Position numbers and translations under genes: made by a program
Shown here: positions 23,671 to 32,608 of the stretch, piece by piece
How the letters are laid out: each line of letters starts with the position of its first letter
How positions within the stretch are numbered: the first letter of the stretch is position 1
Assembly: GCF_014697375.1 (NCBI RefSeq)
Contig: NZ_JACJRS010000060.1
Coordinates: 1-32,745 of the forward strand
Source of the DNA: Phormidium sp. FACHB-1136
GTDB lineage: Bacteria; Cyanobacteriota; Cyanobacteriia; Phormidesmidales; Phormidesmidaceae
DNA length: 32,745 nt
Direction: 5' to 3'
Notes under the pieces: generated by a model
What the model was told of the DNA's origin: nothing
The model's database searches: none
The model's input: the letters and a program-made list of their open reading frames with translations, nothing else

Positions 23671-23705
23671 ATCCCGACTCCCGACTCCCGACTCCCGACT
23701 CCCGC
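23671..23705 (+). repeat. Heptanucleotide tandem repeat (GACTCCC)n before nifT
   Basis: GACTCCC is repeated four to five times in a row, then decays into CTTCCC, ATTCCCT and CTCCCTCCCCT up to the nifT start at 23733. This is a short tandemly repeated repetitive (STRR-like) sequence of the sort known in filamentous cyanobacteria. It leaves nifT without a Shine-Dalgarno sequence. Confidence 0.8.
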
Positions 23706-23732
23706 TTCCCAATTCCCTACTCTCCCTCCCCT

Positions 23733-23936
23733 ATGAAAGTCATGCTTCGCACCAATGCCGCTGGCCATCTCCTGGTTTATGTGGCCAAGAAAGATCTCGA
23801 AGAAGAGGTGGTTTCCCAAACCCAGGGAGACAATGCCCACATCCTCACCCTGGCGAATGGCTGGAAGCTAGAGGTAAAGGGACTGGGTGACCCGATTTCA
23901 ATGCCCCGAACCGTGGATGCCCGCAAGCTGAACTGA
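23733..23936 (+). CDS. nifT: NifT/FixU family protein
   Basis: A 67-residue protein with the NifT signature: MKVMLRTNAAGHLLVYVAKK, DLEEEVVSQTQ, LTLANGWKLEV and the ending MPRTVDARKLN. NifT occurs in most nif clusters; its exact role is unclear and mutants often have little phenotype. In heterocystous and Leptolyngbya-type clusters it follows nifV and nifZ; here nifZ is missing and repeat DNA fills the 148-bp gap. The ATG at 23733 begins the conserved part; the frame upstream is repeat-derived. Confidence 0.87.
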   Translation: MKVMLRTNAAGHLLVYVAKKDLEEEVVSQTQGDNAHILTLANGWKLEVKGLGDPISMPRTVDARKLN

Positions 23937-24035
23937 GTTTGGCCAGGGACCCCCGCCCCTAGCCCCTCCCAGCAGGGAAATTGAGATGTTCTGAGAGTTC
24001 TGCCCACGACCGCCCCCCTACCAAGGAGAGATCCC

Positions 24036-24719
24036 ATGGCCGCAACCACGCTCCCCCCCTGGATGTTCAACCTCGATGGCACCTTTCTCGGCTTTGTGGG
24101 CGATGACCCCGCTAAGGCTAAGGCCATTTATTTAGACGTGGAGGGCGAATGGCTAACCATCAAACTGCCCAAGGAGGTGCGAACGGTGCTGAGATCACGG
24201 CTACAACCGGGCGACTACCTGCGCTGCATTGGCCGTACCGAATTCGATGGCAGCACGATTAAACTCAAGGCCCACCAGGTGTTTGTGTTGCTTCCCCCTC
24301 GGCCCACACCATGCCCTCACCCCCCTCACCCTACGACGGATCTCTCACCCTCCGTGATCTCGTCTTCTGGGAAAAACTCGTCTTCTGCGGCACCCTCCGC
24401 TGGTCTCTCCGCTAGCCATCCCTCCCAGCGGCCCAATTCGCACCCCGCCGCCCATGCCATCAAAATCCAGGTCTGCCGCAAATCCGGTTGCCAAAGGCGA
24501 GGAGGCCGCCAGTTGGTTGAGGCGCTCAAACAGGCACTACGAGACCGTAATCTCCACTCCCAGGTGGAAATTCAATACACGGGATGCCAAAGCCACTGTT
24601 CCAAGGCTCCTACCTTCACCGTGATGCCGGGGGGACACCGCTACAGTCGGGTCAAACTATCGCGTCTGTCGGGGGTGCTTGATCGCCACTTTGCTCCGGC
24701 CAAGCCCGTTCCTCTCTAG
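24036..24719 (+). CDS. Thioredoxin-like [2Fe-2S] ferredoxin with an extra N-terminal domain
   Basis: A 227-residue protein in three parts. Residues 8-86 form a compact strand-rich domain (FNLDGTFLGFVGDDPAKAKA, YLDVEGEWLTIKLPKEVR, LQPGDYLRCIGRTEFDG) that could be OB-like; I know no function for it. Residues 87-140 are a Pro/Ser/His-rich linker. Residues 141-227 are a thioredoxin-like [2Fe-2S] ferredoxin with the four ligands Cys147, Cys152, Cys184 and Cys188 (VCRKSGC and YTGCQSHCSK). It probably carries electrons or stores a cluster in the cytosol. AAGGAGAGA before the ATG is a strong ribosome binding site. Lying between nifT and cnfR it may serve nitrogen fixation, but related proteins may occur in non-diazotrophs. 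Confidence 0.8.
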   Translation: MAATTLPPWMFNLDGTFLGFVGDDPAKAKAIYLDVEGEWLTIKLPKEVRTVLRSRLQPGDYLRCIGRTEFDGSTIKLKAHQVFVLLPPRPTPCPHPPHPTTDLSPSVISSSGKNSSSAAPSAGLSASHPSQRPNSHPAAHAIKIQVCRKSGCQRRGGRQLVEALKQALRDRNLHSQVEIQYTGCQSHCSKAPTFTVMPGGHRYSRVKLSRLSGVLDRHFAPAKPVPL

Positions 24720-25036
24720 CCGTCATGCACGGGGCAAGGGCGGGGGGAGCGGTGGCAGGGGCATCGTCGGCTAGGCCGAAGGAGATGTAAAGCAATGTTT
24801 CGCAAAGATGTTGTTTATTTACGAAGAAGCGCGGTTTAAAGACAAGGTCATCAATCTCTCATATTTGGCCTCAAAATGTCGTTGTTATCATTACTTAATT
24901 TATGCTCAAAACGTCCATTCTGAACGCATTTTTGGCAATAAGAAAGAGATCATTAAATCGTATCCGTCAGCATAAAAACTGGTGATTTAGGTTGTTATCC
25001 CTAGGAGGGTGAATCACTGGCGAAAGGGGGTACTCA
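24720..25036 (+). promoter_or_regulatory. Control region of cnfR
   Basis: A 317-bp gap whose part from 24790 to 24990 is markedly AT-rich compared with its neighbours and has no coding frame. It probably carries the cnfR promoter. No NtcA site (GTAN8TAC) could be found. The plus strand reads GGGTACTCAATGG across the cnfR start codon, whose complement TTGAGTACCC matches eight of ten bases of the presumed CnfR box. AAAGGGGG is the ribosome binding site. Confidence 0.5.
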
Positions 25037-26638
25037 ATGGTCTACACCGTTAAGGAAGGCTGCACGGCCTGCGATAGCTGTCAACCAGAATGTCCCACCG
25101 GGGCCATTAAGGTGCAGCCCGATGGCGAGGGTTACTGGATTGATCCCACCCTGTGCAATAGCTGCGAGGACATCGATGTGCCCCGCTGTGTCGATGTCTG
25201 CGTCACCGGGGCACTGGCTCCCCTCCAGCCCAAAAAAGGCCGCAACAAAAGTACCCTGCTGCCCGTCGCCATTCCAAATATTTTTCTCAATGGGAAAACC
25301 ACACCCTTTGCCTCCTGCATGGTGGTGTGGGAAGCCTGCAATGTGTTAGCCCAGCGTCAGTCCTTGCCCTGGCATGCCGATGATCAGGGCCGCTTGCGTT
25401 ATTGCCACACCATCCACCGGGGCCGAGGGGAACTACGGTTTCGCCTTGCCGCCGATCCAGAGGATCCCAACCCCAGCGCCACGGCCTATGATGCCGGGAT
25501 GGAGGCTCTGACCCAGTTTGATCTACGGGCCACCTGTCTACACCTGATTTTTGCCGCCCAGGCGACCACCGATGATCGCCCCTGGGAACAGCCTTTTGTG
25601 CTCAACGACCAGCACCTTGAACAATACCTAGGGTTGCACCGCCGCAAAGACCTGACCAAGCTGGAACGGCTGAAGCTCATCAAAACCCTCGTCTTTCAGG
25701 CTTGTCAGGTGTTGGTCTCCCTCGACTGGCCACGCCAGGGCAAGGTGCAGGGCTTTAGCCTGGAGGAACATGCCATCTGGCAACTCCTGCATACCCAGTA
25801 CTACTTTGAGACTGATACCGAGGGATGCCAACACCTGATTGGGCTGAGTTTCACCCTCCAGGCTGGAGCTTGGGCCAAGCACTTTCTCAATCGACAAGAC
25901 TACGGCAAGCAGACCGCCTTTTATCAGTACGGCACCCTACCCTGGCTGCTGCTGACCGGGGTGATGGCCAGTTGGCAACAGCACGAGGGGGCCATGCGTC
26001 TATTGCTGTGGCTGGTGTTTAAGCTGCGCCTAGGCAGCGACCACCGCATGACCGTGCGCACCCTATTGCGGATTGCCTACGGCGAAGATCGGCTGCGGGA
26101 AGCGATGACCGTGCGCGGTGCCCACAAGCGCCTACTCAAAACCTTTGAGAACGACCTAGAAACCCTCTACCACCACGGTCTTAAACCCCAGTTTGACCCC
26201 GATACTTATCCCCCAGAAATCCAGCCCCTATGGGCCAGGGTGGCGGAGATTCCTGACGATGCCGACGATGCCCTCGACTTTTGGGCCGACGACGCCCATC
26301 GTCCCCTCAGCCTGACGGATCGCGCCCCCCGCGATAAAGGGCAACGGCTGCTGAATGCCCGTCTGCTGGGGTTTGATCTATCCGAGGACTGGCAGCAGAG
26401 TGTTGGCAAAACCCGGCCCAAACGACGGCGATCTGCGAAATCTACCCCCACCGCCCCCCCCACCGCCCTGTCCGGCGATGCGATCAAGGCCGCCCGCCAG
26501 CGCCAAAACCTGAGTCAGCGGGCCTTGGCCCAGCGTCTCGGCAAAAGCCAAAGCTGGATTCGGGATGTGGAAAATGGACGCTTTAGCGTCGGGGCAGGGG
26601 ATCTCACCCAACTGCAAACGGTGCTGGGGCTGGGCTAA
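25037..26638 (+). CDS. cnfR: CnfR (PatB-like) nif transcriptional activator, ferredoxin-HTH fusion
   Basis: A 533-residue regulator. The N-terminus is a bacterial-type ferredoxin module with two cluster-binding sets: Cys9, Cys12, Cys15, Cys19 (CTACDSCQPEC) and Cys40, Cys43, Cys51, Cys55 (CNSCEDIDVPRCVDVC). A long middle region (about 75-455) has no other family I can name. A basic, Pro/Thr-rich linker leads to a C-terminal XRE-type helix-turn-helix at about 479-533 (KAARQRQNLSQRALAQRLGK, SQSWIRDVENGRF). This architecture and length match CnfR of Leptolyngbya and PatB of Anabaena, the activator of nif genes under low oxygen; the Fe-S clusters are thought to sense oxygen. It lies downstream of nifPVT in the same direction with its own control region. 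Confidence 0.92.
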   Translation: MVYTVKEGCTACDSCQPECPTGAIKVQPDGEGYWIDPTLCNSCEDIDVPRCVDVCVTGALAPLQPKKGRNKSTLLPVAIPNIFLNGKTTPFASCMVVWEACNVLAQRQSLPWHADDQGRLRYCHTIHRGRGELRFRLAADPEDPNPSATAYDAGMEALTQFDLRATCLHLIFAAQATTDDRPWEQPFVLNDQHLEQYLGLHRRKDLTKLERLKLIKTLVFQACQVLVSLDWPRQGKVQGFSLEEHAIWQLLHTQYYFETDTEGCQHLIGLSFTLQAGAWAKHFLNRQDYGKQTAFYQYGTLPWLLLTGVMASWQQHEGAMRLLLWLVFKLRLGSDHRMTVRTLLRIAYGEDRLREAMTVRGAHKRLLKTFENDLETLYHHGLKPQFDPDTYPPEIQPLWARVAEIPDDADDALDFWADDAHRPLSLTDRAPRDKGQRLLNARLLGFDLSEDWQQSVGKTRPKRRRSAKSTPTAPPTALSGDAIKAARQRQNLSQRALAQRLGKSQSWIRDVENGRFSVGAGDLTQLQTVLGLG

Positions 26639-26700
26639 CCTAAGTTCGAGTTACGCCAAAGACTGCAAGGGTGAGGGCTTTCAGGGCATCAGGCTACGTC

Positions 26701-28176
26701 CTAGAACCGTTCAACCTGAGGAAAGGCATTGCCTTGGGGGCGGGCTGCTTCGCCACAGGTGCGGGGGGTGGGCAGGAGCTTGGTAGGGTTGGCCAAACCA
26801 CTGGGGTTAAAGGCTTGGCGCACCCAGGCCATAGTTTCTAGGTCGGTTTCGGAGAACATATCGGGCATGTAGCAGCGTTTGTCGGCCCCGATGCCGTGCT
26901 CGCCGGAGATGCTGCCCCCCACCTTGATGCAGAGCTTGAGGATGTCGCCCCCCAGTTCCTCCACCTGTTCGAGCTGGCCAGGGATTGAATTGTTATACAG
27001 AATCAGCGGGTGCAGGTTGCCGTCGCCCGCATGGAACACATTGGCCACCCGATAGCCGTGGTGGGCACCGAGGGCGGCGATTTCCTTCAGCACGTAGGGC
27101 AGTTGGGTGCGAGGGATGACGCCATCCTGCACATAGTAGTCGGGGCTGAGTTTACCCATGGCGGCGAAGGCGGCTTTGCGTCCCTTCCACAGGCGCAGGC
27201 GTTCTTCGGGGTCGGTGGCAACGGTAATGCTGCGGGCACCCTTTTGGCGACAGAGGTGATCGATGCGCTCCCCGGTGGCCTTCACCTCGGCGGGCAGACC
27301 GTCGATTTCAATCAGCAAAATCGCCGCTGCATCCCTGGGGTAGCAGTTGGTGGCTACCACGTCCTCCACGGCATTGAGGCTAAAGTTGTCCATCATCTCC
27401 ATCCCGGCAGGAATAATTCCGGCGCTGGTGATGGCCGACACCGCCTCGCCCGCCGCTTCCACGGAGGTAAAATCCGCCAACAACACCTGGATCGATTCCG
27501 GCGCTTTGAGGATCCGCAGGGTAATTTCTGTGGCGATGCCGAGGGTACCCTCGGAGCCGACGAATACCCCGGTGAGGTCGTATCCGGGCATCTCCGCCAC
27601 CGGGCCACCCAAATCCACAATGTCGCCCTTGGGGGTCACTACTTTCAGCCCCAAGACGTGGTTGGTGGTCACGCCATACTTGAGGCAGTGGACGCCGCCA
27701 GAATTCTCGGCCACGTTGCCCCCCACCGAACACACCGACTGGCTAGAGGGATCCGGCGCATAGTAAAATCCGGCCCCGCTCACCGCCTGGGTCACCCAGT
27801 TGTTGATCACGCCCGGTTGCACCACGACCCGCTGGTTCTCTAGGTCAACGCCCAAAATGTTCCGCATGGTGGCCATGACGATGAGGACGGAATCCTCAAT
27901 GGGCAGGGCTCCCCCCGATAGGCCCGTGCCCGCCCCCCGTGCCACAAAGGGCACCTGGAAGCGATCACAAATTTTCACCGCCGCCGCCACTTCCTCCGTG
28001 GAATTGGGCAGCACCACCACCGCCGGACGCTGACGGTAACTGGTCAGACCATCGCACTCGTACACCAACAACTCTTCCTTGCGCCGCACCACCTTGTCGG
28101 GGCCAAGCACATCGGTAAATGCCTCAATAATCGGTGTCCAGGATTGAACGCTGGGGGTCGTCGTTGCAGGGGCCAT
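26701..28176 (-). CDS. glcD: Glycolate dehydrogenase subunit GlcD (FAD-linked oxidase)
   Basis: A 491-residue flavoprotein that oxidises glycolate to glyoxylate in photorespiration, passing electrons to the membrane chain. The FAD-binding domain (about 50-230) has VPFVARGAGTGLSGGALP, YAPDPSSQSVCSVGGNVAEN and GVFVGSEGTLGIATEI. The C-terminal FAD-oxidase domain has DYYVQDGVIPRTQLP, NVFHAGDGNLHPLI and SGEHGIGADKR. D-lactate dehydrogenases are close relatives, so D-lactate could be an alternative substrate. The ATG at 28176 (MAPATTTPSVQSW) is chosen because the longer frame has no homology. It converges on cnfR (62-bp gap) and diverges from hsdR. Confidence 0.9.
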   Translation of the reverse strand: MAPATTTPSVQSWTPIIEAFTDVLGPDKVVRRKEELLVYECDGLTSYRQRPAVVVLPNSTEEVAAAVKICDRFQVPFVARGAGTGLSGGALPIEDSVLIVMATMRNILGVDLENQRVVVQPGVINNWVTQAVSGAGFYYAPDPSSQSVCSVGGNVAENSGGVHCLKYGVTTNHVLGLKVVTPKGDIVDLGGPVAEMPGYDLTGVFVGSEGTLGIATEITLRILKAPESIQVLLADFTSVEAAGEAVSAITSAGIIPAGMEMMDNFSLNAVEDVVATNCYPRDAAAILLIEIDGLPAEVKATGERIDHLCRQKGARSITVATDPEERLRLWKGRKAAFAAMGKLSPDYYVQDGVIPRTQLPYVLKEIAALGAHHGYRVANVFHAGDGNLHPLILYNNSIPGQLEQVEELGGDILKLCIKVGGSISGEHGIGADKRCYMPDMFSETDLETMAWVRQAFNPSGLANPTKLLPTPRTCGEAARPQGNAFPQVERF

Positions 28177-28335
28177 AGGGCAGAGGATGAGTGAACTATG
28201 CCTGATCCTAGCAAGACTCGACTCCCCCTCTGCATCCAAGACGGGTTGGAGTGATAGGTTGCGACGAACCATGGGCACTATAACGGTAATGGCTGGACGA
28301 CGGATTCGCGCTGGCAAGGTTGCATGTAGAGTTGC

Positions 28336-31143
28336 ATGAAAAACGAAAAGCAGACACGCCTTGATCTGATTGATGGCCTTTTGGCCCAAGCGGGTTGGAA
28401 TATCCACGATCCGACCCAGGTGGTGGAGGAATTTGAGATTGCAACCTCGCCCTCTGGTCGGGCGGCGGAACCTGGAGCCGCCTACAACGGCCATCAGTTT
28501 AGCGACTATGTGCTGCTGGGCAAGGATGGCAAACCCTTGGCCGTGGTGGAGGCCAAAAAATCGAGCCGGGATGCCGCCATTGGCCGGGAGCAAGCCAAGC
28601 AGTATTGCTACAACATTCAGCGGCAACTCGGTGGAGAACTACCCTTTTGCTTTTATACCAACGGCCACGATATTTACTTTTGGGATTTGGACAACTACCC
28701 GCCTCGCCAGGTCGTGGGGTTTCCTACCCGTGATGATTTGGAGCGGTTTCAATACATCCGCCGCCACAAAAAGCCCCTCACCCAGGAACTCATCAACACC
28801 GACATTGCGGGCCGCGATTACCAAATTCGTGCCATTCGCACGGTGTTGGAGGGGATTGACCAGAAAAAGCGCGATTTTCTGCTGGTGATGGCGACGGGCA
28901 CCGGAAAGACACGCACCTGCATTGCCCTGGTGGATGCCTTGATGCGGGCGGGCCATGCCGAAAAGGTGCTGTTTCTGGTGGATCGCATTGCGCTGCGAGA
29001 TCAGGCCCTAGAGGCGTTCAAGGAACATCTACCCCACGAACCTCGCTGGCCTAGTCAGGAGGAAAAGCGCATCGCCAAGGATCGACGCATCTATGTGGCC
29101 ACCTATCCCACCATGCTCAACATTATTCGGGATCAGGGACAGCCAATATCGCCCCATTTTTTCGATTTGATTGTGGTGGATGAAAGCCATCGCTCGATCT
29201 ACAACACCTATAAAGAGGTGCTGGATTACTTCAAAACCATTACCCTGGGGCTAACGGCCACCCCTACGGATATCCTTGACCACAATACGTTTCAGCTTTT
29301 TCATTGCGAAGATGGCCTGCCCACCTTTGCCTACACCTTTGAGGAAGCGGTGAACCATGAGCCGCCCTATCTGTGCAATTTTCAGGTGATGAAAATTCAG
29401 ACTAAGTTTCAGAACGAGGGCATCAGTAAGCGCACAATCTCCCTAGCGGATCAGAAAAAGCTGCTGCTGGAAGGGAAGGAGATCGAAGAGATCAATTTTG
29501 AAGGCACGGATCTAGAGAAAACCGTAACCAACAAGGGCACCAACGTCCTGATTGTGAAGGAATTTATGGAGGAATGCATCAAGGATGCTAACGGGGTCTT
29601 GCCCGGAAAGACGATCTTTTTCTGCTCCTCCAAAAAACATGCTCGGCGGATTGAGGAAGTTTTTGACCAGCTTTATCCCCAGTACAAGGGGGAACTGGCC
29701 AAGGTGTTGGTTTCCGATGACCCTCGCGTTTACGGCAAGAACGGGCTGCTGCATCAGTTTACCCACAACGATATGCCCCGTGTGGCGATTAGCGTGGATA
29801 TGCTGGATACGGGCGTTGATGTGAGAGAAATTGTCAATCTAGTATTTGCCAAGCCGATTTATTCCTATACCAAGTTTTGGCAAATGATTGGGCGCGGCAC
29901 CCGATTGCTAGAGAACCATAAACTCCAGCCCTGGTGTCTAGAAAAGAAAGGGTTCTTAATCCTAGATTGTTGGGACAATTTCGAGTATTTCAAGCTTCAG
30001 CCCCAAGGAAAAGAGCTTAAACCCCAGGTTCCCCTACCCGTGCAGGTGGTGGGGTTGCGCCTCAACAAAATTGAACAGGCCAGCGACCTAGGCCACCCTT
30101 CCATTGTGGAGCGGGAGGTGGCCAAGCTGCGCCAGCAGATCGCCGATCTGCCCCGTAGTTCTGTGGTCATTAAGGAAGCCGCCGCCACCTTGGCCCGATT
30201 GGAGGATGAGAATTTTTGGATCACCTTAGATCACGCCAAGCTGGAATTTCTACGGAATGCCATCAAACCGCTGTTTCGCACGGTGTCGGAGGTTGATTTT
30301 AAGGCCATGCGCTTTGAGCGGGATGTGTTGGACTATGCCCTCGCCCACCTGGGCCAGGAAACGGGTAAGGCCGAAGCGTTGCGGGATGGCCTGGTGGAAC
30401 AAATTAGTGAACTGCCACTGACGGTCAATTTTGTCCAGGAAGAAGAGGCGCTAATTCGCGAGGCCCAAACCAACCGCTACTGGGTTCGGGCCGATGAAAA
30501 CGAGCTAGACCTGGCCCTCGACAATCTCTGTACCCGCCTGGGCGGCCTGATGCGGTTCCGCGAACCGAGGATCAACCCCGGCCCGGTGGAGCTGGATTTG
30601 GTGGATGCCCTGCACCATAAGGACTGGGTGGAGTTTGGCCCCCAGCACGAATCGGTGTCGATCAGCCGCTATCGGGAGATGGTGGAGGCGTTGATTGCTG
30701 AGCTAACGGAGCACAACCCGGTGCTGATCAAGATCAAAAGCGGAGAGGCCATTACCCCAGCGGAGGCCCAGGATTTGGCCAATCTGCTCCACGCCGAGCA
30801 CCCCCACATTACCGAAGACCTGCTGCGCCAGGTCTACCAAAACCGCAGGGCGCAGTTCCTCCAGTTCATTCGCCACATTCTGGGCATCGAAATCCTCAAA
30901 AGCTTTCCAGACACCGTCAGCGAGGCCTTTGACCAGTTCCTTCAGCAGCACAACACCCTCAACAGCCGCCAACTGGAGTTCCTCGACCTGCTGAGGACGT
31001 TCATCATCGAGCGGGAGCGGGTGGAAAAGAAAGACCTGATCAGCGCTCCGTTTACGGTGATCCATCCCCAGGGCATTCGCGGCGTGTTTACCCCCAGGGA
31101 GATTACCGAAATCCTCCAGCTTACGGAACGGCTGGCCGCTTGA
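28336..31143 (+). CDS. hsdR: Type I restriction enzyme, R subunit
   Basis: A 935-residue restriction subunit that translocates and cuts DNA as part of an R2M2S complex. The N-terminal PD-(D/E)XK nuclease has Asp57 (FSDYVLLG) and Glu72/Lys74 (VVEAKKSS). The SF2 motor follows: Walker A MATGTGKTRT (185-194), the DESH box at 282-285, LGLTATP near 295 and MIGRGTRLL near 516. The C-terminal part (about 760-935) resembles the EcoEI R C-terminal domain that binds the methylase. The gene is intact. hsdM follows after a 208-bp gap containing a dispersed repeat; hsdS is not in the window. Confidence 0.94.
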   Translation: MKNEKQTRLDLIDGLLAQAGWNIHDPTQVVEEFEIATSPSGRAAEPGAAYNGHQFSDYVLLGKDGKPLAVVEAKKSSRDAAIGREQAKQYCYNIQRQLGGELPFCFYTNGHDIYFWDLDNYPPRQVVGFPTRDDLERFQYIRRHKKPLTQELINTDIAGRDYQIRAIRTVLEGIDQKKRDFLLVMATGTGKTRTCIALVDALMRAGHAEKVLFLVDRIALRDQALEAFKEHLPHEPRWPSQEEKRIAKDRRIYVATYPTMLNIIRDQGQPISPHFFDLIVVDESHRSIYNTYKEVLDYFKTITLGLTATPTDILDHNTFQLFHCEDGLPTFAYTFEEAVNHEPPYLCNFQVMKIQTKFQNEGISKRTISLADQKKLLLEGKEIEEINFEGTDLEKTVTNKGTNVLIVKEFMEECIKDANGVLPGKTIFFCSSKKHARRIEEVFDQLYPQYKGELAKVLVSDDPRVYGKNGLLHQFTHNDMPRVAISVDMLDTGVDVREIVNLVFAKPIYSYTKFWQMIGRGTRLLENHKLQPWCLEKKGFLILDCWDNFEYFKLQPQGKELKPQVPLPVQVVGLRLNKIEQASDLGHPSIVEREVAKLRQQIADLPRSSVVIKEAAATLARLEDENFWITLDHAKLEFLRNAIKPLFRTVSEVDFKAMRFERDVLDYALAHLGQETGKAEALRDGLVEQISELPLTVNFVQEEEALIREAQTNRYWVRADENELDLALDNLCTRLGGLMRFREPRINPGPVELDLVDALHHKDWVEFGPQHESVSISRYREMVEALIAELTEHNPVLIKIKSGEAITPAEAQDLANLLHAEHPHITEDLLRQVYQNRRAQFLQFIRHILGIEILKSFPDTVSEAFDQFLQQHNTLNSRQLEFLDLLRTFIIERERVEKKDLISAPFTVIHPQGIRGVFTPREITEILQLTERLAA

Positions 31144-31217
31144 CGATGGGGGACGCCAGCCCAGAAAATTCAAGCCATGCGCTGATGAATAGAATCCTGT
31201 GCTTTGGCCGAGATCTA

Positions 31218-31310
31218 GCCCTCACCCCTAGCCCCTCTCCCACAGGGAGAGGCGAACCGGAAGCACTTCAAAGTCCCTCTCCCGTGGGGAGAGGGATTTA
31301 GGGTGAGGGC
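31218..31310. repeat. Dispersed inverted-repeat element, family C, between hsdR and hsdM
   Basis: GCCCTCACCCCTA (31218-31230) is inverted as TTAGGGTGAGGGC (31298-31310). Inner arms CCCCTCTCCCACAGGGAGAGG and CCCTCTCCCGTGGGGAGAGGG each form their own hairpin, giving a double-hairpin structure of about 93 bp. It is followed by three to four 9-bp repeats of GAGGGCCGC (31304-31335). Confidence 0.75.
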
Positions 31311-31351
31311 CACGAGGGCCGCGAGGGCCGCGAGGACTTTACAATTGACTG

Positions 31352-32608
31352 ATGCTACAAAACAACCCTGAACTCAAAAGCGAAATCGACCAGCTTTGGA
31401 ATAAGTTTTGGTCGGGCGGCATTTCCAACCCGTTGACGGCCATCGAGCAGATCACCTACCTGCTGTTCATGAAGCGGATTGATGAGGTCGATCAAAAGAA
31501 GCAGGCCGATGCGGAATGGACGGGGGAGCCCTACACCTCCAAGTTTGCGGGCACCTGGATTCCGCCGGAATATCGCCAGCAGGACAACCCCGACCAATAC
31601 GCCATCGACAAGCAATCCCTGCGCTGGAGCGAGTTTAGCCGAATGCCCGCCGAGGCGATGCTGAGCCATGTGCAGAGTCGGGTGTTTCCGTTTTTGAAGG
31701 ATTTGACCGGGGCCGAATCGAACTTTGCCCAGCACATGAAGAATGCGGTGTTTATCATCCCCAAGCCCAGCCTGCTGGTGGAGGCGGTGAAGACCATCGA
31801 CCACATTTTCGAGATCATGGATCGCGATTCCCAGGAGAAGGGCCAAGCGTTTCAGGATATTCAGGGCGATGTGTACGAAATGCTGCTGTCGGAGATTGCC
31901 ACCGCCGGAAAAAATGGCCAGTTTCGCACGCCGCGCCACATCATTAAGCTAATGGCCGAACTGGTGCAGCCCCAACTGGGCCACCGCATTGCCGACCCGG
32001 CCTGTGGTTCGGGGGGCTTTTTGCTGGGGGCCTATCAATACATCGTCACCCAGCTTGCCATTCGGGCCGGAACCAAGGATTTGCCCCCCGATGAAGACGG
32101 CTTTGTCCGTACCTCGGTGGCGGCGGCCCTGACCGAAAAGGCCCAAACCATCCTGCAACACTCCCTCTATGGCTACGACATCGACGGCACCATGGTACGC
32201 CTGGGCCTGATGAACCTGATGATGCACGGCATCGATGACCCCCACATCGACTACCAAGACACCCTCAGCAAAGGCTACAACGAAGCCGCCGCCTACGACA
32301 TCATCATGGCCAATCCGCCGTTTACGGGCAGCATCGACAAGGGCGACATCAACGAAACCCTCAGCCTCGCCACCACCAAGACGGAATTGCTGTTTGTCGA
32401 AAATATCTATCGCCTCCTAAAAACCGGGGGAACGGCCTGTGTAATTGTGCCGCAGGGGGTGTTGTTTGGCTCTGGCAAGGCGTTTAAACAACTCCGCCAA
32501 ACTCTGGTAGATCGCTGCGATCTGAAGGCGGTGATTACCATGCCCAGCGGCGTATTTAAGCCCTATGCCGGAGTTATTGCAGCCCGGAGACTGATTAGGA
32601 CAGAATAG
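31352..32608 (+). pseudogene. hsdM: Type I DNA methyltransferase subunit hsdM, 3' end lost to an insertion
   Basis: 418 codons are open. The N-terminal helical domain (ELKSEIDQLWNKFWSGGISN) and the catalytic domain are intact, with the SAM-binding motif DPACGSGG (215-222) and the N6-adenine motif NPPF (321-324). The protein is normal to MPSGVFKPYAGV (about 397-408). The family then continues STAIL... and roughly 80-100 more residues; here it reads IAARRLIRTE and stops. An IS630-type transposase starts 28 bp after that stop, so the last ten codons are probably transposon end sequence. The break falls where GTT-AGC (Val-Ser) would contain a TA target. Without its C-terminus the subunit may not assemble with HsdR and HsdS. 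Confidence 0.85.

Noticed and set aside
24720-25036. NtcA site (GTAN8TAC) upstream of cnfR
   Set aside because: Candidate GTA and TAC triplets are present but not with the required spacing.
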